From assembly GCF_014874095.1 (NCBI RefSeq), contig NZ_JADBEB010000001.1, positions 7,254,001 through 7,318,000 on the forward strand: a stretch of DNA of 64,000 bases, written 5' to 3'. The notes below the pieces were generated by a model. That model saw only the letters and a list, made by a program, of their open reading frames with translations, did not search any database and had not been told where the DNA came from. This stretch comes from Plantactinospora soyae (GTDB lineage Bacteria; Actinomycetota; Actinomycetes; Mycobacteriales; Micromonosporaceae). How positions within the stretch are numbered: position 1 is the first letter of the stretch; every line of letters begins with the position of its first letter. Position numbers and translations under genes: made by a program. This document shows positions 43,150-52,074 of this stretch, piece by piece.

Positions 43150-43956
43150 CTACTTGTCCGCGTCGACGCTGTGGGCATTGGCGGCGCCGTCCTTGCCGTC
43201 GGCCCCGACGATGGCGAAGAAGACGTCCTCGAGGGTCGGCTGCTTCTCGACGTACTCGACCTTCGCGGGCGGAAGCAGTTGCTTGAGCTCGGTGAGGGTG
43301 CCGTTGACGATGATCCGACCCTGGTGGAGGATCGCGATCCGGTCGGCGAGTTGTTCGGCTTCGTCCAGATACTGCGTCGTGAGCAGCACCGTCGTACCCT
43401 GGCCGGCGAGTTTTCTGACGGCCTGCCACACCTCGATGCGCGCCTGGGGGTCGAGCCCGGTCGTCGGCTCGTCCAGGAAGATCACCGGCGGATTCCCGAT
43501 GAGGCTCATCGCGATGTCGAGGCGGCGGCGCATGCCACCCGAGTAGGTCGACACCTTCCGCGCGGCCGCCTCGGTCAGCGAGAAGCGGTCGAGCAGGGCA
43601 TCCGCGATCGTGCCCGGATTCTTCAGGTGCCGTAACCGGGCGACCAGGAGGAGGTTCTCCCGACCGGTGAGGATCTCGTCAACGGCCGCGAACTGCCCGG
43701 TCAGGCTGAAGGACTCGCGTACGTCCGCCGCCTGCGTGGCGACGTCGAAGCCGTTGACGCTGGCCGTCCCGGCGTCCGCTTTGAGCAGCGTGGACAGGAT
43801 CTTCACCACGGTGGTCTTGCCCGCCCCGTTCGACCCGAGCAGGGCGAAGATGCTGCCCCGCTGCACGTCGAAGTCCACGCCACGCAGCACGTGCAGCTGC
43901 TTGTACGACTTCTCCAGACCCTGCACCCGGATCGCCGGGACCTGTGGTGCTGTCAT
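43150..43956 (-). CDS. ABC exporter ATP-binding protein, DrrA-like
   Basis: 268 residues from ATG 43956. Walker A GSNGAGKTT, Q-loop SLTGQFAAVDEILTGREN (typical of DrrA), signature YSGGMRRRLDIAMSL, Walker B VIFLDEPTTGLDP, H-loop TTQYLDEAEQLADR. The C-terminal ~50 residues (VEYVEKQPTLEDVFFAIVG) are the DrrA-type tail. The start overlaps the stop of a 24-codon leader frame (TGATG-type junction). Confidence 0.92.
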   Translation of the reverse strand: MTAPQVPAIRVQGLEKSYKQLHVLRGVDFDVQRGSIFALLGSNGAGKTTVVKILSTLLKADAGTASVNGFDVATQAADVRESFSLTGQFAAVDEILTGRENLLLVARLRHLKNPGTIADALLDRFSLTEAAARKVSTYSGGMRRRLDIAMSLIGNPPVIFLDEPTTGLDPQARIEVWQAVRKLAGQGTTVLLTTQYLDEAEQLADRIAILHQGRIIVNGTLTELKQLLPPAKVEYVEKQPTLEDVFFAIVGADGKDGAANAHSVDADK

Positions 43957-44030
43957 CAGACTGCCTTCTCTTCCTCGGCGCGGGCGATGGCGTCGGTCAG
44001 CCTCTTCCGTGCACGGGTGGTGACGGACAT
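43956..44030 (-). CDS. 24-residue leader frame coupled to the exporter ATPase
   Basis: ATG 44030 to TGA 43956: a charged helical peptide (SVTTRARKRLTDAIARAEEE). Its stop overlaps the ATPase start, so ribosomes could re-initiate there. It may be a translational leader or the remnant of a DUF1048-like gene often found upstream of such exporters. Confidence 0.4.
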   Translation of the reverse strand: MSVTTRARKRLTDAIARAEEEKAV

Positions 44031-44115
44031 GGTCAGTTGCCCCCTTCGTGGAGCTGTTCGAGCGGTTCCGCGAGGAAGTCATGGACCGTCTCCCCCGCCG
44101 CAAGGTACTCGGTGC

Positions 44116-44137
44116 TACTGACTACCGGTACACAGTA
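44116..44137. promoter_or_regulatory. 22-bp palindrome upstream of the exporter operon
   Basis: Arms TACTG...CAGTA surround a centre TACCGGTA; 18 of 22 positions are symmetric. It lies 86 bases before the leader frame, at promoter distance, and looks like a TetR- or PadR-type operator. No such regulator gene is adjacent. Confidence 0.5.
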
Positions 44138-44532
44138 ACACTGAATAGCGACGCCGCAAGCCTGCACGTGACGGTGGAAGGTGTCGGCCCCAACTATCGA
44201 AAGGGCCCGAACGGCGGGAACCGCGAGGTCTTCGAGGTCGACCCCGGCAGGCGCGGCCCGGCACGGCGGCGCGGTCTGATCACGGCACTATCCCCGGCGT
44301 CGACGACGGCCCGCCGACAGCGCCCGGTGGAGTAGGTGGCATCGTCGAACGCCCTCGACGGCGCCCGCCCTCCTCGGCGCGCAGGCCCGAGGCGCGGAGG
44401 GCCTCTTGGTGGCCGGCGCTCGTCATCGCGCTGACCGGCGACGCCTTCCGCCGGGTACGCCGCGTGACGGCCCGGCGGACGGACGGCCGCCCGGCGCCGT
44501 GGTCCGGGTGGACGTCGGGCGCCGTGGCGGTG

Positions 44533-44964
44533 TCACTCGCAGAACACCTGCACCTTGGTGTCGGGCTGGTCGACGTCGACGCTGAGATCGTCGAGGTGCT
44601 CGACGAGGTCCTCGATGTGCTGCGGTTTGAGCTGGGTGAGGTCGACCGGCACCCCTGATTTGCTCAGTTCCGCGTTGACCTGGGTGAGCGCCTGCGGAGG
44701 GATGAGGCTCGCGAGTCGGACCCCGGCGCGCAGCAGCTGCAGTGGGACCCGGATGTTGACCCGGCCCGGCCCGTCGCCACCGGCGGTGTCCTCCGAGTTC
44801 ACCACCACGCGCAGGTACTTGGGTCGGGCTTTCGGGCGGGCCAGGGTCCCCGGCGCAGCCTCGGGCTCTTCTCGTTCGAGGGCGTCAATCAACCGCTCGG
44901 CCTCGTCTGCGTTGATCTTTCCGTCGACCAGCATCTGCAGGATCTGACGGCGCTGTTCGTTCAT
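44533..44964 (-). CDS. YvlB/SHOCT-like domain protein
   Basis: 143 residues from ATG 44964 behind GGGGGAGGAG. The N-terminal ~35 residues (RRQILQMLVDGKINADEAERLIDAL) match the short helical SHOCT-like domain found at the N-terminus of YvlB-type proteins. Then NIRVPLQLLRAGVRLASLIP and a final acidic segment (DLVEHLDDLSVDVDQPDTKVQVF). Relatives take part in envelope-stress operons with small membrane proteins. Last gene of a three-gene operon. Confidence 0.75.
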   Translation of the reverse strand: MNEQRRQILQMLVDGKINADEAERLIDALEREEPEAAPGTLARPKARPKYLRVVVNSEDTAGGDGPGRVNIRVPLQLLRAGVRLASLIPPQALTQVNAELSKSGVPVDLTQLKPQHIEDLVEHLDDLSVDVDQPDTKVQVFCE

Positions 44965-44986
44965 TTGTTGCTCCTCCCCCTCCGAC

Positions 44987-45247
44987 TCATCTGACACTCA
45001 CCAGCACGGCCATTTGGCCGTACTCCATTTCGAACCGGGTGCCGGGCAGCGCGCACAACAGTTGCCCTGCGCCGCGCAACGCACCCACCAGGCTGACCCG
45101 GAAGATGAAGCAGGCGACCACGCCGGCGAGCAGGGCGACCAGCAGCAGCGGTGACAGCACCAGCACCAGCGGCACGACCGGGACGTACAGCCGCAGCCAG
45201 CGGCCATCGCGACGGCGTTGGCGGTACGTCACCAGCTGCGGGATCAT
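44987..45247 (-). CDS. Small membrane protein
   Basis: 86 residues from ATG 45247, overlapping the DUF2089 stop (ATGA). Basic N-terminus, then a hydrophobic hairpin at ~23-60 (YVPVVPLVLVLSPLLLVALLAGVVACFIF) and an amphipathic end. Middle gene of the operon with DUF2089 and the YvlB-like protein. Confidence 0.7.
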   Translation of the reverse strand: MIPQLVTYRQRRRDGRWLRLYVPVVPLVLVLSPLLLVALLAGVVACFIFRVSLVGALRGAGQLLCALPGTRFEMEYGQMAVLVSVR

Positions 45248-45606
45248 CGGGACCTCTCCAGCTCGGTCAGCGCCTCCTGGACGCTGATCTCCCCGCGCCG
45301 CAGGCGGTCGACGACGTCGGCGCCGGTGGGTGCCGGGTCGGTGTCGACGAAGTCGAGCTGCTCGGCGATCCGGTTCAGTCGGGACTTGATCGTTGGATAG
45401 CTCACCCCGAAGATCCGCTCCATCTCCTTGATCGATCCGTGCGACCGTACGAACGCGGCAACGAACACCTGGTCGTCGATGCTGAGCTGCGCCAGCTGGG
45501 GCGGCTCGAACTGACCTTCGACCACGATGCCGCTGCCGGCGAGACGAACCCGCTCGACCACGAACGGCTGTCCGCGCGTCAGGTCGGTCAGTTCCTGCCA
45601 GTCCAC
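45244..45606 (-). CDS. DUF2089 transcriptional regulator
   Basis: 120 residues from GTG 45606, preferred because AAGGGAG lies at a good distance; upstream in-frame codons TTG 45645 and GTG lack one. Contains the DUF2089 helix-turn-helix (LSIDDQVFVAAFVRSHGSIKEMERIFGVSYPTIKSRLNRI) and a SHOCT-like C-terminal helix (VVDRLRRGEISVQEALTEL). Probably regulates its own operon. The 5' UTR would be about 33 bases from the promoter at 45646. Confidence 0.82.
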   Translation of the reverse strand: MDWQELTDLTRGQPFVVERVRLAGSGIVVEGQFEPPQLAQLSIDDQVFVAAFVRSHGSIKEMERIFGVSYPTIKSRLNRIAEQLDFVDTDPAPTGADVVDRLRRGEISVQEALTELERSR

Positions 45607-45645
45607 CTTCGGCTCCCTTGCCCTCACCGTCGCGCTTACTATCAA

Positions 45646-45674
45646 TTTTTACCTTGATTTTTTTAAGCTGTCAA
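45646..45674 (-). promoter_or_regulatory. Near-consensus promoter of the DUF2089 operon
   Basis: On the minus strand TTGACA (45674-45669) and TAAAAA (45651-45646) are exactly 17 bases apart, in an AT-rich block unusual for this genome. The start codon of the DUF2089 gene is 40 bases further on. Confidence 0.7.
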
Positions 45675-45891
45675 CGTCGGGTACTTAATTTTACTGATTT
45701 GATCTTGAATAGCTCGGATCGCACGCCCTGTCATCCGCCCTCTGCCGTGGCCTCGACGTGTCCGACAGGTCGATCACCACGCCGCACGCCTCGGCCGGCC
45801 CGCTCGGCTCGTCAAGCCCTGAATGACCGCAGGCGGCGGCAGAGGCAAATTCGCCACAGGAGTCGCTGAGGACGCCAGGCCCTTGCTGCCG

Positions 45892-47268
45892 CTACCCGGA
45901 CACCGGACCGGGGCGGTGGGCGCCGAAGCGGAAGACGTCGGCGGGGTCGTAGCTGGTCTTGATCTGCACCAGGCGACGACGGATGGCTTCCTCCCAGGTC
46001 GACGTCATGGTGGCACCGTCGTTGACATCGTTGCTGAAGTTGGCCTGCGGACCGCGTAGGGTCCACGGCGAGAGCGCGTCCAGGACCCGGGCCGCCGCGG
46101 CCGGTATCTCCGTCCCGAACAGATCCGGCTCCGGCACACCCGCGATGATGACGACGTAGCCCGCATCCCGTCCGCTGATCGCGTCCGCCAGCCGTGGCGT
46201 GGCTGCCATCACACCGCCCAGTTGCCGAATCTCCACCTCCATCAGCGGCACACCTGAGGCGGCCCCGGCGGTCGCGAGCACGGCGGCCGCGGCGTCGGCC
46301 GGAAACTCGCGCAACTGGCCGGAGGTGAGCCAGATCGGCAACGGATCGGGTGGATCGTTGTGGATGGTCCCGATCGCCGTGTACGGCATCCGACCGATCG
46401 TGCCGAGCAGGGGCTCGCCGATCGCCCGCAGCGGGGCGACGATCGCCTCGCCAGAGGCGTCCTCGCCGATGTGCGCGACTCTGATGTGGACGACGAAGCG
46501 GTTGCGAATCTCCGGCGGCACCACGGGCTGGTCCGCCAGCCTCAGCAGGGCCACCGAGGTCGTCGTGTCCTCCGACAGGCTCGCCGCCCAGTCCGCCCAC
46601 GTTCGCAGCGCGACCTCGGCGAGGTCGGCGTCGAAGTACAGCCCGCCGCCGTACAGCGAGCGCAGGGGCACCAGATCCAGGTCGACCGAGGTCACGATCC
46701 CGAGCCCGGCCCGCCCGCCGCGAAGCGCCCAGAACAGGTCTGGTTGGGACTCCTGCGTGACGTGCTGAACCGTACCGTCGCAGGTGACGATGTCCAGCCC
46801 GATGAGCCGGTCCGACCCGAAACCGAAGGTCCGCCCCACCGGACTCAGTCCCCCGCCGAGAAGCCAGCCGACCACCCCGACACCGGGCGACGATCCGGTG
46901 ATGCCGGCCAGGCCATGCTCGGCGACCGCCGGCATGAGGTCCGCCCACGCCAACCCGGCGCCGACGTGCGCCGTGGCCGCCGCAGGGTCGATCACCAGGT
47001 CGCGCATTCGACCCGTGGTGATCAGCACGCCGTCGGTGAACCCGGACCCGATCCCGTGCCCTGTCCCCTGCACTCGCACCGGCAGATCGTGCCGCGTCGC
47101 GTACGCGACTGCGGCGAGCACGTCCTCGACCCGCTCGGCCCCGATCGCTACGACCGGCCGGTTCTTCGCAAACGCGTTGTAGCCGGCCACCTCATCGGCG
47201 AATCCTGGATCCCCCGGTTCCAGGACCGGACCCCGCAACTGAGCGCGCAGCCCACGAACATCGGCCAT
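45892..47268 (-). CDS. FAD-linked oxidoreductase (BBE/PCMH family)
   Basis: 458 residues from ATG 47268. The PCMH FAD domain spans ~30-205: the His of VQGTGHGIGSG (His71) is the usual covalent FAD attachment site, and SSPGVGVVGWLLGGGLSPVGRTFG follows. The berberine-bridge end (FSNDVNDGATMTSTWEEAIRRRLVQIKTSYDPADVFRF) closes the protein. No second FAD-binding cysteine is evident at the usual CxxV position, so attachment is probably single. Oxidises sugars or alkaloid-like substrates; the actual substrate is unknown. Confidence 0.87.
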   Translation of the reverse strand: MADVRGLRAQLRGPVLEPGDPGFADEVAGYNAFAKNRPVVAIGAERVEDVLAAVAYATRHDLPVRVQGTGHGIGSGFTDGVLITTGRMRDLVIDPAAATAHVGAGLAWADLMPAVAEHGLAGITGSSPGVGVVGWLLGGGLSPVGRTFGFGSDRLIGLDIVTCDGTVQHVTQESQPDLFWALRGGRAGLGIVTSVDLDLVPLRSLYGGGLYFDADLAEVALRTWADWAASLSEDTTTSVALLRLADQPVVPPEIRNRFVVHIRVAHIGEDASGEAIVAPLRAIGEPLLGTIGRMPYTAIGTIHNDPPDPLPIWLTSGQLREFPADAAAAVLATAGAASGVPLMEVEIRQLGGVMAATPRLADAISGRDAGYVVIIAGVPEPDLFGTEIPAAAARVLDALSPWTLRGPQANFSNDVNDGATMTSTWEEAIRRRLVQIKTSYDPADVFRFGAHRPGPVSG

Positions 47269-47529
47269 CCCGGCTCCCCCAGGGCGCTCGCCCGATCGTC
47301 TCCCGCCGTCCGCACCCTACCCAGGCCGTTGGCCACCAGCCGCCAGCTTTCCGTAACCCCACCCCCTGGGATGATTCGCGGCCTTGTCCAGCGTGCCGCG
47401 ACGGCGCCGCTCGCCCCGGTGATCATGCGGTCCATCCGGGCCGGCAGGCAGGGCCTCGGGCCACACCACGGCCTTGAGCGGTGATTGCGCCGACGGACCC
47501 GGGTGTGGGTGCCGTGAGAGGATGCGTCG

Positions 47530-48363
47530 ATGTCGACCGATGGACGGGCCCTGGTGCTGGGCGGCGGTGGCGTCACCGGCGTCGCGTGGGAGATCGGCCT
47601 GCTGCACGGCCTCACTCAGTGCGGCGTCGATCTCTCTGTCGCGGACACCGTCATCGGCACCTCCGCGGGTGCGTCGGTGGCCGCGCAACTCACCGGCGGG
47701 ACTTCCCTCGCGGACGTCTACGCCGCCCAGACCGACAACGGATCCGGTGAGCTCCCCGCCCGGATCGGCTTGGGAGTTCTCCTCCGTTTCCTGGTCGCGG
47801 CCGCGTGGCCCGGCGACCGGCGGCACGGCCGGGCCTGGCTGGGACGAGCCGCACTGAGCGCGAAAACCGTCTCCGAAGCCGAACGGCGAGCGGTCATCGA
47901 ACGACGAGTACCCGACCGGCGGTGGCCCGACCGCCAGCTTCTGCTGACCGCCGTCGACACCCAGACCGGCGCGGACATCGTCTTCCACGCCGACAGCGGC
48001 GTGCCGCTGATCGACGCGGTCGCGGCCAGTTGCGCCGTCCCGCTGATCTGGCCACCCGTCACGATCAACGGACGGCGGTACATGGACGGCGGCGTACGAT
48101 CGGTCGCCAACGTGGACCTCGCCGCCGGTCACAGCCGGGTGGTCGTGATCGCACCCACCACTGCGGCCCTGCGCCGCGCCGATCGTCCCCAGATCCAAGC
48201 AGCGGCACTCGGGGTGCCGAACATCGTCGTGACACCGGACGCCGCAGCCCGTGACGCGATCGGTGACAACATGCTCGACCCCGCGCGGCGGCCGGCCGCC
48301 GCCCGCGCCGGACGCGACCAGGCCGCATCGATCGCGGACCAGATCCGCGAGGTCTGGTCATGA
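47530..48363 (+). CDS. Patatin-like phospholipase
   Basis: 277 residues from ATG 47530. The oxyanion loop is LVLGGGGVTGVAWEIGLL, nucleophile Ser45 lies in VIGTSAGAS, and the catalytic Asp is in RYMDGGVRS. Together these form the Ser-Asp dyad of patatins. It would hydrolyse acyl lipids. No signal peptide. Tail-to-tail with the LtrA gene, 19 bases apart. Confidence 0.9.
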   Translation: MSTDGRALVLGGGGVTGVAWEIGLLHGLTQCGVDLSVADTVIGTSAGASVAAQLTGGTSLADVYAAQTDNGSGELPARIGLGVLLRFLVAAAWPGDRRHGRAWLGRAALSAKTVSEAERRAVIERRVPDRRWPDRQLLLTAVDTQTGADIVFHADSGVPLIDAVAASCAVPLIWPPVTINGRRYMDGGVRSVANVDLAAGHSRVVVIAPTTAALRRADRPQIQAAALGVPNIVVTPDAAARDAIGDNMLDPARRPAAARAGRDQAASIADQIREVWS

Positions 48364-48382
48364 CGGGCCGCCCGGGTCCGGC

Positions 48383-49576
48383 TCACGTCGCCGGCCGATC
48401 CGTTCCGGTACGCCTCGAACGGCCCTGGACGACACTGACCACGACCAGCGTAACCAGCAGGACGGCCAGCGCCTCGATCGACGCCGGCACCAGCGGGGTC
48501 AGCAGCGCCAGTACGACACCCAGCGGCATCGCCAGCAGCGCCGGCCCGGACTGGTGCGGACGCAGGTGCAGCAGCCAGACGAAGAACAGATAAACCGCAA
48601 CCGGTACGGCGATCGCGTATCCCGCCCGTACGTCCGAGATCTTTGAATGGTGCGCCGCGTGGTCGACCGCCACGCCCAGGCCGGCGCCGACGGCCGCCGC
48701 CGACGCCAGGATGAAGTAGTGGCCGTAACTCCACAACAGCGACATACGCAACGAGGTCAGCAGGATGTGTGCGGGCCGGTCGAAGTAGAGCCACCAGAGC
48801 AGGAACACGATCACCAGGCCGGCGACCGCGACCCGCAACAGGGCGCCCACGTGGTCGCCGCCCTCGTTCAGCGCGGCGCGGAAGGCAACCGTGGACGACG
48901 CGACCGCCTCGCCCAACACGATGATGGTGAAGAGTCCGTACCGCTCGGCGATGTGCCGCGGATGGAACGTGGTCGGTCCGCCGGGGGCGGCCTCGGCCCA
49001 GATCGGCACCGCCAGTTCGAGCACGATCAGCACGGCGACGGTCGGCAGGAACAGGCCCGAGTCGGAGGCGACGAACAGGTGCAACAGCCAGAGGCTCTGG
49101 ATGGCGACGACGTCGATCGCGTACCGGGTGGCGGTCTTCCTGCGCTTCTCGTCGGTGCGGGCGGCGCGCAGCCATTGGCTTACCAGCGCAAGCCTCATCA
49201 CGACGTAGCCGATCGTGCTCGTCCGCATGTCGCCGGTGGCGAAAGCGGGGCCGATACCCGCGGCCAGCACCAGCGCGCCGGCGATCTGTACCAACGTGGT
49301 GACCCGGTAGACCACGTCGTCGGTGTCGTAGGCGCTGGCGAACCAGCTGAAGTTCACCCACGCCCACCAGATCGCGAAGAACACCACGAAGAACCCGCGC
49401 AGGCCGTGTGCCACGTGGTTCTCGGCGATGTCGTGGTGCAGCGGGCCCGCGGCCTGCGCAACCGCGATCACGAAGCAGAGGTCGAAGAGCAGTTCCAGCG
49501 GCGTCGAGGCGCGATGTGGTTCGTCGGCGGCACGCGCCCGCATCGGGGTCATGAGCCTGCGGTGTGGTCCGGTCAT
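48383..49576 (-). CDS. Low-temperature-requirement protein A (LtrA) family membrane protein
   Basis: 397 residues, about ten to twelve transmembrane helices. LtrA signatures: STPLELLFDLCFVIAVAQAA, WWAWVNFSWFASAYDTDDV, FHPRHIAERYGLFTIIVLGEAV and LSYGHYFI-like LLWSYGHYFILAS. The family is widespread in actinomycetes and of uncertain function (named from a Listeria cold-growth mutant). The start may be ATG 49552. Confidence 0.88.
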   Translation of the reverse strand: MTGPHRRLMTPMRARAADEPHRASTPLELLFDLCFVIAVAQAAGPLHHDIAENHVAHGLRGFFVVFFAIWWAWVNFSWFASAYDTDDVVYRVTTLVQIAGALVLAAGIGPAFATGDMRTSTIGYVVMRLALVSQWLRAARTDEKRRKTATRYAIDVVAIQSLWLLHLFVASDSGLFLPTVAVLIVLELAVPIWAEAAPGGPTTFHPRHIAERYGLFTIIVLGEAVASSTVAFRAALNEGGDHVGALLRVAVAGLVIVFLLWWLYFDRPAHILLTSLRMSLLWSYGHYFILASAAAVGAGLGVAVDHAAHHSKISDVRAGYAIAVPVAVYLFFVWLLHLRPHQSGPALLAMPLGVVLALLTPLVPASIEALAVLLVTLVVVSVVQGRSRRTGTDRPAT

Positions 49577-50023
49577 GCGCCCGCTCCTCGCTCGTTCCCG
49601 ATGGGCAGGACGAACGTCGAGCGGCGACGTTCACCGATGGCCGGCAGAGTCACCCGGATCACACTGGCAACCTTCCGCCGGTGCGGCGGTGGTGCGCGTC
49701 TGCGCCCAGGCCCGAGCGCAGACGCGCGTCGCCCATGGCGAATTCCTTGAGATCGTTCACGACTGCCCCTTGAGGATCAGCTGGTGCATGGGGGTGTTCG
49801 GCCATCGGGTCGAGGAGAGGTCTGCGCGCGCGACCGAACCGCCTGGCGAAGGTCCAGGCACGGCATCCCGGCCAGCACGTCCACGGTCAGACCGTCGAGG
49901 ACGACCGGTGTGGGAGCTTCTGTGGGCGGCCGGGGTTGCCCGCGCCGAGCCCGTTCGAGAGCGATACGGGTGCCCACCAATGTGGACCGCTCAACAGCGG
50001 TGTGCCGTTCATCTGATGCGGCT
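49577..50023. other. Intergenic stretch without a supported gene
   Basis: About 450 bases. A minus-strand frame at 49777-49980 (67 codons, containing PVVLDGLTVDVLAGM) is weakly protein-like but has no ribosome-binding site or recognised family. It may be a fragment. Confidence 0.35.
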
Positions 50024-50965
50024 TCAGGCCCCGGAGTGGTCCCGGTGCTTGGCCAGGAAGTCGGCGAAGCTGAGCCAGTCCGGGTTGATCGAGCGCATCA
50101 ACTCGACGTCGCGCCGCCCCAGGTACGACTCCGGGAACTCGGCGTAGTACTGGAACATGTTCCCCAGCTCGACCGCGCCCGGGAAACCCAGCGCGCGGAA
50201 CTGGTCGTGGCTCAGTGGCCGGTAGGCGACCGGCTCGCCCATCACCCTGCTGAAGGCGGCGGCGAGCTGGTCGCCGGTCAGATGTTCGCCGGCGATGCCG
50301 AGGGTGACGCCGATCGTCTCGGCGGGCCGTTTGAGCGCACTTAGCACGGAGCGGCCGATGTCCTCCGAGGCGATCCCGGCGATCGGCGTGTCGCCGACCG
50401 GCAGGTGCAGCGCGAGCGTCCCGTCGGGATCGCGCTGCGGCTTCACGTCGGTGAGCAGGTTGTCCCAGTAGAAAGACACCTGCAGGTACGTGGTGGGCAG
50501 GCCCGACTCGGCGAACATCGCATCGGCGACGCCGCCCTTCACGTCGAAGTGCGGCACCTTGTAGATCTCGTCGAGGGTCGGCATCCGGTCGTCGGTGACG
50601 GGAATGGCCTCGCGGGTGTCCTCCAGCGTCGACCAGACCACGTGCTGGAGTTCGGTGGCCTTGGCGGCGCTGATCAGGTTCCCCACCTCGATCAGTTCCT
50701 TGGCCGCGGACATGTGCTCCCAGAAGGGCGTGACCAGAAACGCGCCGTAGGCCCCGTCGAAAGCCTTCCGCAGGCTGGCTTCGTCGTTCAGGGTCGCCTC
50801 GACCACCTCGGCACCGAGGGCCGCCAGGGCCTGTGCCCTTGCCGAGGACGCGTTGCGGGTGATCGCGCGAACCTCGAACGTGCCGTCGGCGAGCAGCGCC
50901 CGGGCGACCGCGCCACCCTGCACACCGGTCGCACCCAGCACAGAGATTGTGTTGTTACCGGACAT
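50024..50965 (-). CDS. NmrA-family NAD(P)-binding protein
   Basis: 313 residues from ATG 50965. Rossmann motif SVLGATGVQGGAVARALL with GATGxxG, then AFLVTPFWEHM and VVWSTLEDTREAIP. These are NmrA/HSCARG-type redox-sensing or oxidoreductase proteins with an atypical SDR active site. The gene is preceded by a 37-bp inverted repeat that shares its half-site with the promoter of the MarR gene just upstream, so MarR control is likely. Confidence 0.88.
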   Translation of the reverse strand: MSGNNTISVLGATGVQGGAVARALLADGTFEVRAITRNASSARAQALAALGAEVVEATLNDEASLRKAFDGAYGAFLVTPFWEHMSAAKELIEVGNLISAAKATELQHVVWSTLEDTREAIPVTDDRMPTLDEIYKVPHFDVKGGVADAMFAESGLPTTYLQVSFYWDNLLTDVKPQRDPDGTLALHLPVGDTPIAGIASEDIGRSVLSALKRPAETIGVTLGIAGEHLTGDQLAAAFSRVMGEPVAYRPLSHDQFRALGFPGAVELGNMFQYYAEFPESYLGRRDVELMRSINPDWLSFADFLAKHRDHSGA

Positions 50966-51031
50966 AGGGGCGTCTCCGCTCGTGAAAGGCCCGGCGTCGG
51001 AGCCGCCGGGTATCTCGATGCGCCAACCGTA

Positions 51032-51068
51032 ATAGTCCGGAAGCTTGACCGTCAAGTTTTCGGACTAT
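51032..51068. promoter_or_regulatory. 37-bp inverted repeat upstream of the NmrA gene
   Basis: Arms 51032-51049 and 51051-51068 pair at 16 of 18 positions. The outer half-sites read ATAGTCCG; the inner part CTTGACCGTCAAG is a perfect palindrome. The outer motif recurs in front of the MarR gene. Confidence 0.65.
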
Positions 51069-51175
51069 CGCCCTCGCGTTACGCCGGCCACCCTCGACCC
51101 GGTGCGGGTCCAGCCCGTTCGCCGGTGCTCGCGGCCGGTCAGTCGGCGCTTACGGAGCTTCGCCCCGGGGCGGAG

Positions 51176-51622
51176 TCATTCCTCGTCTACCTCCGCGTCT
51201 TCGGTGATCGCCGACAGAGCCTGAAGGAACTGCTCGTACGCCTCCCGGCCGATCTTCGCTGCGTACCTGTCCTCGATCTCCGCGATGATCCGGTCGGAGA
51301 GCTCCGCCAGCCGTAAACCACGTGCCGTGGGCACGATCAGTTTGGCCCGGCGGTCGGCCGGATCGGGTACGCGCGAGACGTAGCCGAGTTTCTCCAGCTC
51401 GTCGATCATCGTGCCGATGGTCTGCTTGTTACGGCCGGCCAGCCGGGTGAGATCGGTCTGCCGCAGACCGTTCTCGTCCAGGTGGGCCATCACCGCACCG
51501 TGACGCGGGCGAAGGTCGCCGAAGCCCTCCTGGGCGCTGCGCCGGAACAGCTCGGACTGCAACCCGAACAACAGGCGGGTGGCCAGCACACCGAGATCCG
51601 CGGCGCGGGTGCTCCGTCCCAT
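51176..51622 (-). CDS. MarR-family transcriptional regulator
   Basis: 148 residues from ATG 51622. Winged helix-turn-helix with LRPRHGAVMAHLDENGLRQTDLTRLAGRNKQTIGTMIDELEKLGYV and wing VPDPADRRAKLIV. Flanking helices for dimerisation (residues 5-30 and the acidic end). The NmrA gene downstream on the same strand and the shared ATAGTCCG motifs suggest autoregulation and control of NmrA. Confidence 0.9.
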   Translation of the reverse strand: MGRSTRAADLGVLATRLLFGLQSELFRRSAQEGFGDLRPRHGAVMAHLDENGLRQTDLTRLAGRNKQTIGTMIDELEKLGYVSRVPDPADRRAKLIVPTARGLRLAELSDRIIAEIEDRYAAKIGREAYEQFLQALSAITEDAEVDEE

Positions 51623-51637
51623 GTAACCCCCATCACG

Positions 51638-51672
51638 ATAGTCCGATAATCGGACGGTCCAGTCTTTGGACT
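51638..51672. promoter_or_regulatory. MarR operator cluster at the marR promoter
   Basis: GTCCGATAATCGGAC (51641-51655) is a perfect palindrome; the leftward extension gives ATAGTCCG, the half-site also found upstream of NmrA. A further near-palindrome AGTC...GACT lies at 51661-51672. The start codon of the MarR gene is 16 bases away. Confidence 0.65.
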
Positions 51673-52074
51673 TATTCTCGTCACATTACGCACCGCAGGT
51701 TCTGATGACCACCGTCGAACCACCCGCTTCCGGGGTCGATCCCGTACGCGAGAACGACCTGTTGCGGGCCCGGCCCCGGATACGGGCGAGGCGTGGTGCG
51801 TGGGCGGGCCACCTGGCGTCAGCTCCGGCAGGAGCCGTTCAGGAATCCGTTGACGTCGAGATCACGCGGCCTCATCTGCGGTAACCCGCCACCCGGGCGC
51901 CGCCTGAGCCCCGGGACGGCGCAGCGCGGTCGACACCTGTGCCGGCGCCGACAGCCCGGCGGGTGCAACGACTCATTTCGGCAAACCCCGCCGAGTGAGA
52001 TCCAATTCCGGGCAAGATGGAACAGATTCGCCCAGCGAAACGGTAAGCGGGGGTCGTCTGTGAACGAAGGATTG
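51673..52074. other. Intergenic stretch without a supported gene
   Basis: About 400 bases between the MarR operator and the DUF302 gene. A short plus-strand frame (MTTVEPPASGVDPVRENDLL, from about 51703) runs into nonsense; it could be the 5' fragment of a lost gene. Confidence 0.35.

Noticed and set aside
44048-44335. Plus-strand open frame (FREEVMDRLPRRKVLGATDYRYT...) upstream of the exporter
   Set aside because: It reads through the palindrome and the exporter promoter region, ends in arginine/serine-rich sequence, and the minus strand also shows an open frame. Neither can be preferred.
49777-49980. 67-codon minus-strand frame between LtrA and NmrA genes
   Set aside because: No ribosome-binding site, family or coupling to neighbours; kept only as a note in the intergenic entry.
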